64,000 bases of DNA from Acidobacteriaceae bacterium (GTDB lineage: Bacteria; Acidobacteriota; Terriglobia; Terriglobales; Acidobacteriaceae): the NCBI GenBank assembly GCA_003139095.1, contig PLHW01000029.1:17549-81548 (forward strand). The letters are read 5' to 3'. Made by a program: the position numbers and the translations under genes. Under the pieces are notes generated by a model. That model saw nothing but the letters and a program-made list of their open reading frames with translations, was not told the origin of the DNA and did no database searches. Positions 17,665 to 25,262 of this stretch are shown piece after piece; position 1 is the first letter of the stretch, and every line of letters starts with the position of its first letter.

Positions 17665-18240
17665 GAAGCGCCCCCATGACCGAGAAAATAGACCAAGAGA
17701 ATAAAAGAGGATAAACCAGACGGTGGGGCGTTGGCGCAGCCGTGTCGAGGCCGGTGGTGAAGAGGTTGGTGATTAAGCATCGCAGACTACCGGCGGCCTG
17801 CGCCCTTGAGAGAGTCCTTTACGAATCGCAGCCGGGGCCGGCGGGCGCGCCGCACTCTTTCCACAGCTTTTCCCAATTCCAGATTCCGGATGCCACCTCT
17901 TTCGGCTACCCCTGCCGGGCGGCTTGGCTTTCCACGCGGTTCGGTCAAGATGTTCGATGAGGATCTGGTTGATGCGATCATTGGCGGAAAAAATCTGGAC
18001 TGCGGTCTGGCCCAGTTGAGTGTGAAGCTTGGGTTGGTGCGTGGTCACGGCTCCGCGCTCCTCGACCGATAGGGTTTCGGGGCCGCCGGCCATCTGCATT
18101 CCTTCTCCTGACGATAGAAGATCGCGCGCGGAAGCCCCTGTTTGTCAAGCAATCCCGGGATTGGCGCCTGCTCCAGCAGACGCCTCGTTCGTGGGATACT
18201 CTTACCCTACCCCGGGCCCTTCCGTTGCTTCGGAACAGCC
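17665..18240. other. 576-bp gap with a DinB remnant
   Basis: The stretch separates the two Asp-box protein genes, both on the minus strand. Its only recognisable content is the DinB-family fragment at 17908-18006, listed separately. The remaining frames show no recognisable domain. A low-scoring C/G-rich inverted patch lies near 18211-18235, but no T-tract follows it. Confidence 0.5.
17908..18006 (-). pseudogene. Fragment of a DinB-family gene
   Basis: On the minus strand a short open frame (17773-18099) contains a segment reading FSANDRINQILIEHLD and TAWKAKPPG. From memory this closely matches the N-terminal helix of one branch of DinB-fold proteins. In intact members this is followed by an Arg-Thr-Ile-Ala-Ala-Ile stretch and a His-Met-His-Asn metal motif. 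Here the match stops abruptly after KPPGRG and the sequence continues as unrelated Arg/Pro-rich residues in all three frames. The metal ligands are absent, so this is most likely a truncated relic. The intact DinB/YfiT gene at 54416 belongs to a different branch. Confidence 0.55.
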
Positions 18241-19395
18241 TCACTTCACCGTCGTCGTATAAACATGCGCGTTGAATGACGAATCGTATCCTACGCACCA
18301 CACCTGATGGCTGCCCTTCACCGGCTTGGTGTCGCAAGCGTCCATTTCGGCGCCCGTGTTCACGTCCAGCGTCCAAGTGTTGCCGCCGTCGTTCGAGAAA
18401 TAAATCCCGCCAACTCCGGTATAGATGTTGCCGCCCGCGGCCCAGCCCGTCTTCGCATTCAGGAACAACACCTCGCGAATCGGCCACGGCCCATCCAGCG
18501 TGCGCCCGCTCCAGGTGTTTCCGCCGTTGGTCGTCACATGCACCCAGCCTTCCACGTTCGGAGAAATCTCGCCGCCCGCATCCCAGCCGTTCTTGTCGTT
18601 ATTCAGAAAAAATACTTCGCCATCAAAAACCTGGTCGACCGCCGGGCCACAACTCCATTGCGCGCCGGCATTCAAACTTTGGCAGAAATCAATGCCCGTG
18701 GCCCGCGCATGCAGGTTCGGCAAGAAGCTGAACTCCAGTTGGAACCAGCCTCCATCGGGATCGGAAATCACCGTGCTCCAATCGCTTGCTCCGGCGCCGC
18801 CGTCGGTCGTATATTGCGCGGTGTTTTCCTGCCCGCCAATCAAATCCATAATCAAGCCGTTCTTCTTCTGGAATCGCACCCGTTGCACCCACCCCGTGCT
18901 GCTGAGATCAATATCACTGCTCCAGGTCTTGCCGCCATCGTGGCTCCAGCGGATCAGCCCTTCGAACGTTTGTGAATCGTAAAAGCCCGAGATCACTACA
19001 GTCTTGGCGTTCAGCGCGTGCACGCCGTAAAAGTAATATGGGTAACTGAGGTTCAGAACCTCCGTCCAGGTCTTGCCGCCATCGGTCGTCTTCCAGACCT
19101 CGCCCGCTTCGGCAGCCGCATAGCCGATCAGCGGAGTCGCAAAAGAAATGTCGTGCACGACCGCGAAATTCAACGTCGCCAACTCGGTCCAGGTGTTGCC
19201 ATCCGGACGCGTCTTCACTTCCGCGCCCGCCGCGGGCGCAACAAACGGCCGCTCGGCCGCGAGCTCTCGGCCCACGCCCGTCACCGGCACGCGACCCGAG
19301 ACATGATGGACAAGCGCATTTTCCTGCGCCGCCGCAACCATTGAAATGCAGATGGTGAAAATAAATATCAAACCTGAGATGCGAAGAGCTTTCAT
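18241..19395 (-). CDS. Secreted Asp-box (YCF48/BNR-like) protein
   Basis: A 384-residue exported protein with a clear Sec signal peptide (MKALRISGLIFIFTICISMV, cleaved near AAAQ). The mature part is a single beta-propeller with at least four good Asp boxes (TTDGGKTWTEV, SHDGGKTWSSD, TTNGGNTWSGR, SNDGGNTWTLD). It resembles the YCF48/HCF136-like family in repeat length. A strong AGGAGG ribosome site lies just upstream of the ATG at 19393-19395. Function is unknown; photosystem assembly is not implied, since no photosynthesis genes are present. It may be paralogous in repeat type to the 1071-residue protein next door. Confidence 0.82.
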   Translation of the reverse strand: MKALRISGLIFIFTICISMVAAAQENALVHHVSGRVPVTGVGRELAAERPFVAPAAGAEVKTRPDGNTWTELATLNFAVVHDISFATPLIGYAAAEAGEVWKTTDGGKTWTEVLNLSYPYYFYGVHALNAKTVVISGFYDSQTFEGLIRWSHDGGKTWSSDIDLSSTGWVQRVRFQKKNGLIMDLIGGQENTAQYTTDGGAGASDWSTVISDPDGGWFQLEFSFLPNLHARATGIDFCQSLNAGAQWSCGPAVDQVFDGEVFFLNNDKNGWDAGGEISPNVEGWVHVTTNGGNTWSGRTLDGPWPIREVLFLNAKTGWAAGGNIYTGVGGIYFSNDGGNTWTLDVNTGAEMDACDTKPVKGSHQVWCVGYDSSFNAHVYTTTVK

Positions 19396-19559
19396 GGAGG
19401 ACCTCCTGGGCTGGTACGCGTGCGTATGTTATAGCGGCCGCCGCGTCGCAGCCGAAGTTTAGCACGGGAGACGGAGCCGGGCAATCGAGCCAGCAGCGCG
19501 CGTTTTCGGCTCTCGCCTAGAGAAAATCATGCGGCCACAACACCGAACTCGCCCAACCG

Positions 19560-20399
19560 CTACAATCCCTCGCCTTCGCTGATATAGCGCCGCAGCGCGT
19601 CCCGCCACTCGGGCATTTGCAGGCCGTACGCATGCAAGCTCGCGGGCGACAACACAGAATTCGCCGGCCGCCGCGCCGGACGTGGGAACTGCGCGCTGGT
19701 CACCGGCTTGACCGCCGCGTCCAACCTCGCCATTTCTATAATTTCTCGCGCAAACTCATACCATGTGCATGCCCCGCTATTAGTCGCATGCACAATGCCC
19801 CGCGCCCCACGCCGGCACAACTCCACCAGCGCCGCCGCCAGGTCGGGCGTAAACGTGGGCGATCCGCGCTGATCGTTCACGACTGACAGTTCCCGCTGCG
19901 TGCGCGCCAGCTTCAGCATGGTCGCCGGAAAGCACTTGCCTCCGTGGCCGAACAGCCACGACGTGCGCACGATGCAAACCTCGGGCAGCATTTCCAGCAG
20001 CCGTTTCTCCGCGCGCGCCTTCGTCTCCCCGTAGTAGTTGATCGGATTTCTTCGGTCGTCAATTTCATACGGTGACGCCTTCGTGCCGTCGAACACGTAG
20101 TCGCTGCTCAAAAACATCAGCCGCGATCCGCACTCGCGAGCCGCCTCAGTCACCCGCACCGCGCCCTCGCAGTTCACGGCCAGCGCCAACCCGCGGTTCG
20201 ACTCGCAGCCATCCACATCCGCGTAAGCGGCGCACAGAATAATCCACTCCGGCCGCGACTCGCGCACCACTTCGCGCACGCGCGCCGCATCGCGAATGTC
20301 CGCATCTTCCCGCGAAAGCGCGGTCAACGCCTCGCCGTCGAGCGCGCGCGCCACTTCGCGCCCAAGCAGTCCCGAGGCTCCGAAAACCGTAACGCGCAT
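19560..20399 (-). CDS. rfbD: dTDP-4-dehydrorhamnose reductase
   Basis: A 279-residue extended short-chain dehydrogenase, RmlD/RfbD. It reduces dTDP-4-dehydrorhamnose to dTDP-L-rhamnose with NAD(P)H. Visible are the nucleotide-binding GASGLLGREVA at residue 8, ILCAAYADVDGCE (the RmlD substrate-region signature), FLSSDYVFDGTKASPY, and the catalytic Tyr/Lys in NYYGETKARAEK. It lies on the opposite strand and 12 kb from rfbB and rfbA, outside the EPS operon that should use its product. The ATG at 20397-20399 begins directly at the Rossmann strand. Confidence 0.92.
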   Translation of the reverse strand: MRVTVFGASGLLGREVARALDGEALTALSREDADIRDAARVREVVRESRPEWIILCAAYADVDGCESNRGLALAVNCEGAVRVTEAARECGSRLMFLSSDYVFDGTKASPYEIDDRRNPINYYGETKARAEKRLLEMLPEVCIVRTSWLFGHGGKCFPATMLKLARTQRELSVVNDQRGSPTFTPDLAAALVELCRRGARGIVHATNSGACTWYEFAREIIEMARLDAAVKPVTSAQFPRPARRPANSVLSPASLHAYGLQMPEWRDALRRYISEGEGL

Positions 20400-20510
20400 A
20401 GCGAGATTGTAGCTGCGGTGGTGAATTAGCGGAGGCAGAATCGGCAGGATCAGACGGGCAGGCTGGTGTCGGACATGTGAAATCGGCGGGCTAATATCGA
20501 ACGGAAATTC

Positions 20511-20924
20511 TTATTCGCTCTTCGGCAAGTCGGCGACGTCCCTGACATGCCGCCGCAGCCCATGCAGAATCAATGCTCCGCTGATGCCGAAGCATCCCAC
20601 CGCGCCGAACGCCATGGCATCCAGTTTCGATCGCGGCATGCGGGCAAAGTCTCCAGACAACGATCCCGCCGCAAATAAAACGCCGGCTACATTCAGCCAC
20701 AGCGAGGAGCGCGAACTCGGCAAGTCCCCGCGAAACCGCACCTGGAGCAACAGCGCGGCCACTCCGATCGCCGCCACCACCACCAGTGCGATCGGACTCA
20801 CAAACGCCCTCGGCCCGGTATAAATCACCACCAGCGCCAGCGCCAGAATGAGCAGGCCGGCGGCAATCACCGTCCAGCGGCGTGCCGTCCCCGCACTCGG
20901 TCCCGTCACCGCGCGGCCTCGCAA
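20511..20924 (-). CDS. Small four-helix membrane protein
   Basis: A protein of up to 137 residues with about four hydrophobic helices: near residues 18-36, 42-60, 76-92 and 103-121. It ends in a charged cytosolic tail (RRHVRDVADLPKSE). No family was recognised. The 5'-most start is a TTG at 20922-20924 with AAGG close by; a GTG at 20907-20909 is an alternative, so the N terminus is uncertain. It is downstream of the LuxR-type regulator (45 bp gap) on the same strand, so the two may be co-transcribed. Confidence 0.6.
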   Translation of the reverse strand: MRGRAVTGPSAGTARRWTVIAAGLLILALALVVIYTGPRAFVSPIALVVVAAIGVAALLLQVRFRGDLPSSRSSLWLNVAGVLFAAGSLSGDFARMPRSKLDAMAFGAVGCFGISGALILHGLRRHVRDVADLPKSE

Positions 20925-20969
20925 CCTTGAAACATGCTGCCATTGTACCCTCGGTCGCGGGCCCGCCCC

Positions 20970-21695
20970 TTACGCGGTGCTCGGCATCCACTCCGCCGGT
21001 TTGTTCTCGCCGTGCGACATCGCGTAGAGCACCAGTTCTACGCGGCTCGAGATTCCCACCTTGTCGAAAATCCGCAGCAGGTATTTCTTGATGGTGTGTT
21101 CGCTCAATCCGAGTTCGACGGCGACCTGGCGATTACTTAGTCCGTCCGCCACCAGCGCGACCACCTGCTCCTCGCGCGGCGTCAGCAGCGATCTTCCATT
21201 GGCGTTTACCACGCGCAGCGTGGGAACTTCGCACAAGGTATCGAGCACGAAGTGCAGTTGCCGGTTGTTGATCCAGATCTCGCCGCGAAACACCGATTGA
21301 ATGCATTTACAGAGCATGCGGAAAGGATCCTCCATAAAGAGGAAGATGCCCTTTGCGCCGGCGCGCAAAGCGTTCACCACCGGTTCGCGTTCGTCTTTTT
21401 CGGCGAGCAGCACGGGAGCGACCGTGGGATAGGTGATGCGCAACCAGCGCAGCAGCCCCCAATCCGGCAACTGGCTTCCCGCCAGCAACGCCACGTCCAC
21501 GGCGTTCGATTCCAGGAAGTCGCTCAGCGCCGATTTCTCCAGCGCCACCGCCGAGACCTGAAATTCTCTGCGGCTGCGCAAGGCTCGCGTCAGCAATTGC
21601 GATTGCAAGGGTCCCGAGTCGGCCACCAGCACACGGATGGCTCCCTCGGCGGGCGGCATAGGAGAACTCTTGATATTCGAGGGTCTTCTTTTCAT
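20970..21695 (-). CDS. LuxR/NarL-type regulator with degenerate receiver
   Basis: A 241-residue protein with the fold order of NarL-type response regulators. A receiver-like domain (about 19-140) is followed by a LuxR helix-turn-helix (about 170-235: LLTPREEQVVALVADGLSNR, then VELGLSEHTIKKYLLRI). The receiver has lost its phosphorylation chemistry. The acceptor position in VDVALLAGSQLP is Ala72, the conserved Lys position in GAKGIFLF is Phe120, and only one acid remains after strand 1 (VLVADSG). It is therefore unlikely to be switched by phosphorylation. It is transcribed divergently from the EPS operon and is the natural candidate regulator of it. Confidence 0.85.
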   Translation of the reverse strand: MKRRPSNIKSSPMPPAEGAIRVLVADSGPLQSQLLTRALRSRREFQVSAVALEKSALSDFLESNAVDVALLAGSQLPDWGLLRWLRITYPTVAPVLLAEKDEREPVVNALRAGAKGIFLFMEDPFRMLCKCIQSVFRGEIWINNRQLHFVLDTLCEVPTLRVVNANGRSLLTPREEQVVALVADGLSNRQVAVELGLSEHTIKKYLLRIFDKVGISSRVELVLYAMSHGENKPAEWMPSTA

Positions 21696-21773
21696 CCGCT
21701 CATCATCTCCAAAAAGGCGGGGGTCCGGATGTAGGCTGCGTCACATTAAATTCGTGATGAATCCGTCCCCCGC

Positions 21774-21808
21774 TATCCACTTTGGTGGATACACCCTGGT
21801 GCACCGGG
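21774..21808. repeat. Adjacent hairpin and GGTGCACC palindrome
   Basis: TATCCAC and GTGGATA (21774-21780 and 21785-21791) form a perfect stem around a TTTG loop. Immediately after it, CCCTGGTGCACCGGG (21794-21808) contains the perfect 8-bp palindrome GGTGCACC with near-symmetric flanks. Two dyads side by side in a divergent promoter region resemble operator half-sites, though an RNA stem in a leader is also possible. Confidence 0.45.
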
Positions 21809-21894
21809 TTTGCGGCAGTTGCCCCCGGCCTCGCTTGCCGCCTCCCGCCAAAATGCCAATGGCAGCGCCGGATCGCGCCTATTCATCACATTCT

Positions 21895-21974
21895 CGATAC
21901 TTTCGCCGTATCCCCTACGCCGGTAGACAATACTTTCCATGTCTTGTTCTGTTTGGTCGTTGGCGATACTTTCG
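21895..21974 (+). promoter_or_regulatory. Three ATACTTTC boxes upstream of EPS operon
   Basis: ATACTTTC occurs at 21897-21904, 21930-21937 and 21966-21973. The first and third are embedded in the identical 11-mer CGATACTTTCG; the middle one reads CAATACTTTCC. Start-to-start spacings are 33 and 36 bp, near three turns of the helix. All lie 68-144 bp upstream of the exporter start codon. This pattern is typical of repeated activator or repressor sites; the binding protein is unknown. Confidence 0.45.
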
Positions 21975-22040
21975 TGCATAACAGCTTGATCGCCCGAGCT
22001 GCTAATTCGCCGTTCTGAGCGACGGTGAAAAGTAGGGAGA

Positions 22041-22865
22041 ATGAACGTAAAAGCAAAAAACGTCGTCCTGGTGGTTGCCAGCCTGCTCAGTTGGCAACTG
22101 GCCGTGATCATGTTTGCGCAGGAAACTGCTTCGTCGCCGGTTCCGGCGGGCGGGGCCTCTGCTTCACTGTCCGGCAAGTTCGCGGCAGCGGAGAGCTCGC
22201 AGAGCCCGGGCCGGACCATCGCGGGCAGCCTTCTGAGCGGCACGAACACACAACCCGACACGGCGGGTGGCATGGGAGATCCTGCATTCGGAGGGGAACG
22301 CCACCCGCTTTATCGGCTTTCGAAATCTGACGTGGTAGATGCCAGTTTTACTTTTTCTCCTGACTTTAATCAGAGTCTGACGGTTCAACCCGATGGCTTC
22401 ATAACCCTCAAAGGCGCCGGCACGCTGTTCGCCGAAGGCCTCACGCTACCGCAGCTTCAGCAAGCCGTAGCCGGCGCCTATGGCGCTTTCTTACACGACC
22501 CGGAGATTACCCTCACTCTTAAGGAATTCGACAAACCCTACTTCCTCGCCTCGGGCGAAGTGGCCCGGCCAGGGAAATATGAGTTGCGTGGTGATGTCAC
22601 TGTCAACGAGGCCATCGCGATGGCAGGCGGCTTGACGCAGCAGGCCCGCCATACGCAGGTCGTGCTCTTTCGCCGCGTCTCCGATGGCCTCGCGGAGACT
22701 CACCTACTGGATGTGAAAAAAATGCTGGATGAGCGCGATCTGCGCGAAGACCTCCACCTTCGTGCCGGCGACTTCATCTTCGTGCCGCAAAGTCGTATTT
22801 CAAAACTTCGCAAGTTCGTTCCGACCAACTCCATGAGTTGGTATATGAACCCACTTCAGTTCTAA
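22041..22865 (+). CDS. Wza-type polysaccharide export protein
   Basis: A 274-residue periplasmic/outer-membrane polysaccharide export protein, first gene of the EPS operon. After a signal peptide (about residues 1-26, no lipobox Cys) comes the Poly_export domain at about 92-175 (YRLSKSDVVDASFTFSP, SLTVQPDGFITLKGAG). An SLBB domain follows at about 177-255 (YFLASGEVARPGKYELRGDV, then AIAMAGGLTQQA, LRAGDFIFVPQS). It should form or line the channel for polymer exit, together with the Wzc-like protein encoded next. Canonical Wza is a lipoprotein; this one appears not to be. The start is the ATG directly after AGGGAGA. Confidence 0.9.
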   Translation: MNVKAKNVVLVVASLLSWQLAVIMFAQETASSPVPAGGASASLSGKFAAAESSQSPGRTIAGSLLSGTNTQPDTAGGMGDPAFGGERHPLYRLSKSDVVDASFTFSPDFNQSLTVQPDGFITLKGAGTLFAEGLTLPQLQQAVAGAYGAFLHDPEITLTLKEFDKPYFLASGEVARPGKYELRGDVTVNEAIAMAGGLTQQARHTQVVLFRRVSDGLAETHLLDVKKMLDERDLREDLHLRAGDFIFVPQSRISKLRKFVPTNSMSWYMNPLQF

Positions 22866-22952
22866 AGCAAAGGAGCGCAGCCCCTCACCAAATTGCCCAT
22901 CAATTAGTTCGGCGCTTCCCCGCGCCGATGGTGATGCGTTGCTAACAAAGCC

Positions 22953-24473
22953 ATGGCCTCCGGACTCACAGGAATACGTGTCCCCGATAACGCGCTGACC
23001 CCGCGCGACTTGGCCGCCACTTTGTTCCGCCGGCCCCGGCTCATGGTCGGCTCCTTCGCTTTGGTCGTGCTGGCCGTCATGGCGTTTGGACTCCTCTCCC
23101 CACGGTATGAGTCGCATTTCAAAGTTCTGCTGCGCCGCGGCCGCTTCGATCCCGTGGTCTCCGCCGCACCGCCCAGTGGCATGGACGTAACCCGTCCTGA
23201 AATTACCGAAGAGGAACTGAATTCCGAAGTCGAACTTCTGCGCGATGAAGATCTGCTGCGGCAAGTCGTCGTCAAAGCGGGCCTGGTTCCCGCCGATAAT
23301 CCGTCTGCCGCCGCCCGAGCCTCCGCCATCGAACACGCGCGCCGCAAAATCGAGCGCCGTCTTGACGTCAGCGCGCTCAAGAAGTCGAACCTCATCGAGG
23401 TTACATATAAGGATACGGACCCGGATCGCGCCGCCCGCGTGCTCACCAACCTCTCCGAACTCTATTTGGATCGCCACACCAGTCTGCAGCGGCCTTCAGG
23501 AGAGATTCAGTTCTTCGACCAGCAGACCGCCGACAGCGCCCGCCGTCTGCACCGTTCCGAAGCGGAACTGGTGAACTTCACCCGCCTTCGTGGCGTCGTC
23601 TCCGCCGCCACGGAGCGCGATATCGCCCTGCAAAGACTGGGCGAGGCCGATGCCGCCTACCGTCAAATCGATGAGGACCGCGTCGCCACCGAGCACACCA
23701 TCGCCTCCCTTAAAGAGCAACTCAAGTCTTTTCCTTCACGCTCGGTCACGCTCAAGCGCTGGGCTGACAACCCACAGTTGCAGGAAAAACTGAAAACCCA
23801 TCTGCTTGAGCTTGAGCTTCAGCGCACCAACCTCCTCACGCGCTTCGTGCCTTCTTACCGTCTCGTGCAGGAGGTCGACAAGCAGATCGAGCAGACCAAG
23901 GCCGCCATCGCCGCTGAGGCTCTCACGCCCGTGCGCGACGAAACCACCGACAAAGATCCCAACTACGAGTGGGCGCGCATGGAACTGGAAAAGTCCGAAG
24001 TCCAGCTCAACGGCCTGCGTGCGCGCGAATCGGACGCCTTCACGCAGGTTGCGTCGCTCCGCAACACCGCCCAGCAGATGCAGTCCAGTTCCATCGACCA
24101 GCAGGATCTGATTCGTACCGCCAAAGCCGACGAAGACGCTTATTTGCTCTACGTTCACAAGCGCGAGGAAGCGCGCATCAGCGACGCGCTGGATCGGCAA
24201 CGCATTCTCAATGTCGCCGTCATCGAGCCGCCCCTGGCGCCCGCGCTGCCCACCCACTCGGTTCTGCTCTATTTCGTGCTCGCCTTTGCGATTTCGTCAG
24301 TTTTCAGCATCGGCCTCGGCTTTGCCGCCGAATATTTCGACTCCACCTTGCGCACCCCCGACGAAGCCCAGCAATTGCTTGAAGTGCCCGTGCTCGCCTG
24401 GCTTCCGGCCCCCGAGCCTGCTACTCCGCATCTCCGCAGTTTCCTCGCGAAAGGTCCCAGGGTAGTTCAATGA
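22953..24473 (+). CDS. Wzc/GumC-type polysaccharide co-polymerase
   Basis: A 506-residue inner-membrane protein of the Wzz/GumC (PCP-2a without kinase) class, controlling chain length and export. TM1 spans about residues 31-48, followed by a Wzz-type segment. A long periplasmic coiled coil (about 170-420) includes a GNVR-like region (FVPSYRLVQEVDKQIEQTKA). TM2 is at about 432-455 (LLYFVLAFAISSVFSIGLG). There is no fused tyrosine-kinase domain; that partner would be the next, overlapping gene, which is degenerate. Its ATGA overlap with that gene indicates coupled translation. Confidence 0.88.
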   Translation: MASGLTGIRVPDNALTPRDLAATLFRRPRLMVGSFALVVLAVMAFGLLSPRYESHFKVLLRRGRFDPVVSAAPPSGMDVTRPEITEEELNSEVELLRDEDLLRQVVVKAGLVPADNPSAAARASAIEHARRKIERRLDVSALKKSNLIEVTYKDTDPDRAARVLTNLSELYLDRHTSLQRPSGEIQFFDQQTADSARRLHRSEAELVNFTRLRGVVSAATERDIALQRLGEADAAYRQIDEDRVATEHTIASLKEQLKSFPSRSVTLKRWADNPQLQEKLKTHLLELELQRTNLLTRFVPSYRLVQEVDKQIEQTKAAIAAEALTPVRDETTDKDPNYEWARMELEKSEVQLNGLRARESDAFTQVASLRNTAQQMQSSSIDQQDLIRTAKADEDAYLLYVHKREEARISDALDRQRILNVAVIEPPLAPALPTHSVLLYFVLAFAISSVFSIGLGFAAEYFDSTLRTPDEAQQLLEVPVLAWLPAPEPATPHLRSFLAKGPRVVQ

Positions 24474-25258
24474 GCGCACTCGGGGAACTTCTGAGAGCGA
24501 TCCCGTGGGAGGCAGCGAGACCGCAGTCCTGGCGCGCCGCGAACGGCGAAGACGCCCGGACAGCGCAAGACCGTAGCGCAAATGACCGTAACGCAAACGA
24601 CCGCGCCGCAAGTGACGAGCCCGCATCTCCGCAGGTCGTCGACTTCGCCGCCCGGTGTGCCATTCCCTCCGCGGCCTCAATCCGCGACGAACAGATTCAC
24701 AGCCTGGTACAGAAAATCTTTTTCCGCCAAACCGGCTTGCTGCGCAATGTCTGCTTCAGCCCCGTCGAACCCTCGTCGCAAGCCGCGCCTCTATGCCTCG
24801 AAGTCGCCACCGCCCTCGTCCCGGAAGGCCGGTATAACGTCGGTCTGTTCGACGCCAGCGCTGACCCCGTGCCACTTCAAGAGCAGTTACATGTTCCCGA
24901 ACCTTTCCATGCCAAATCCACCTGGCCGCTCTCCCCGCGCCTGTGGCTCGTCCCACGTCAAAGCTGGTGGCCGGCGAATGGCCTCCAATCGTTCAGCAGC
25001 CAGAATCTCGATCATCTCCGTGACTTGATGGCCGGTTTCGATTTTTGCATTCTCTACGGCGCTCCCGTTTCCTGGCTCGCTGTGAGAATTGCCGGCCTCT
25101 GCGATGGCCTCGTGCTTATTCTCACGGCCCACAAGACCCGCCGCCTCGCTGCCTCTCAAATCAAAGACCAACTGGCCAACGCGCACGTCCCTCTGCTGGG
25201 AACCGTCCTGGCGGACCGCCGACTGCCGGTGCCTGAAGCGCTCTACAGAAAATTGTGA
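24470..25258 (+). CDS. CpsD/CapB-like protein lacking P-loop motifs
   Basis: A 262-residue protein with the outline of a BY-kinase cytosolic domain (EQIHSLVQKIFF leading into the first strand; GTVLADRRLPVPEALYRKL at the C terminus). The ATPase motifs are missing. The Walker A position reads SPVEPSSQAAPLCLEVATAL with no Gly-Lys-Ser/Thr, the Walker A' position is GLFDASADP and the Walker B position is DFCILYGAP. No C-terminal Tyr cluster is present. It is probably a non-catalytic partner of the GumC-like protein. Residues 34-48 are a triple pentapeptide repeat (DRSAN/DRNAN/DRAAS). It starts in an ATGA overlap with the previous gene. Confidence 0.75.
   Translation: MSALGELLRAIPWEAARPQSWRAANGEDARTAQDRSANDRNANDRAASDEPASPQVVDFAARCAIPSAASIRDEQIHSLVQKIFFRQTGLLRNVCFSPVEPSSQAAPLCLEVATALVPEGRYNVGLFDASADPVPLQEQLHVPEPFHAKSTWPLSPRLWLVPRQSWWPANGLQSFSSQNLDHLRDLMAGFDFCILYGAPVSWLAVRIAGLCDGLVLILTAHKTRRLAASQIKDQLANAHVPLLGTVLADRRLPVPEALYRKL
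24569..24613 (+). repeat. Three tandem 15-bp coding repeats
   Basis: GACCGTAGCGCAAAT, GACCGTAACGCAAAC and GACCGCGCCGCAAGT lie head to tail in frame inside the CpsD-like gene. They encode DRSAN, DRNAN and DRAAS. The unit length keeps the frame, so copy-number change would lengthen or shorten the disordered N-terminal linker without truncating the protein. Confidence 0.8.
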
Positions 25259-25262
25259 GGCT

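Larger units (their letters stand above)
21696..22040 (+). promoter_or_regulatory. Control region of the EPS operon
   Basis: This 345-bp gap separates the divergent LuxR-type regulator and the EPS exporter gene. It holds a 7-bp perfect hairpin (21774-21791), an adjoining GGTGCACC palindrome (21794-21808) and three copies of ATACTTTC (21897, 21930, 21966) spaced 33 and 36 bp apart. The leader ends in AGGGAGA directly before the ATG at 22041. No convincing sigma-70 or sigma-54 promoter could be fixed by eye. The layout suggests multi-site regulator binding upstream of the EPS genes. Confidence 0.5.
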
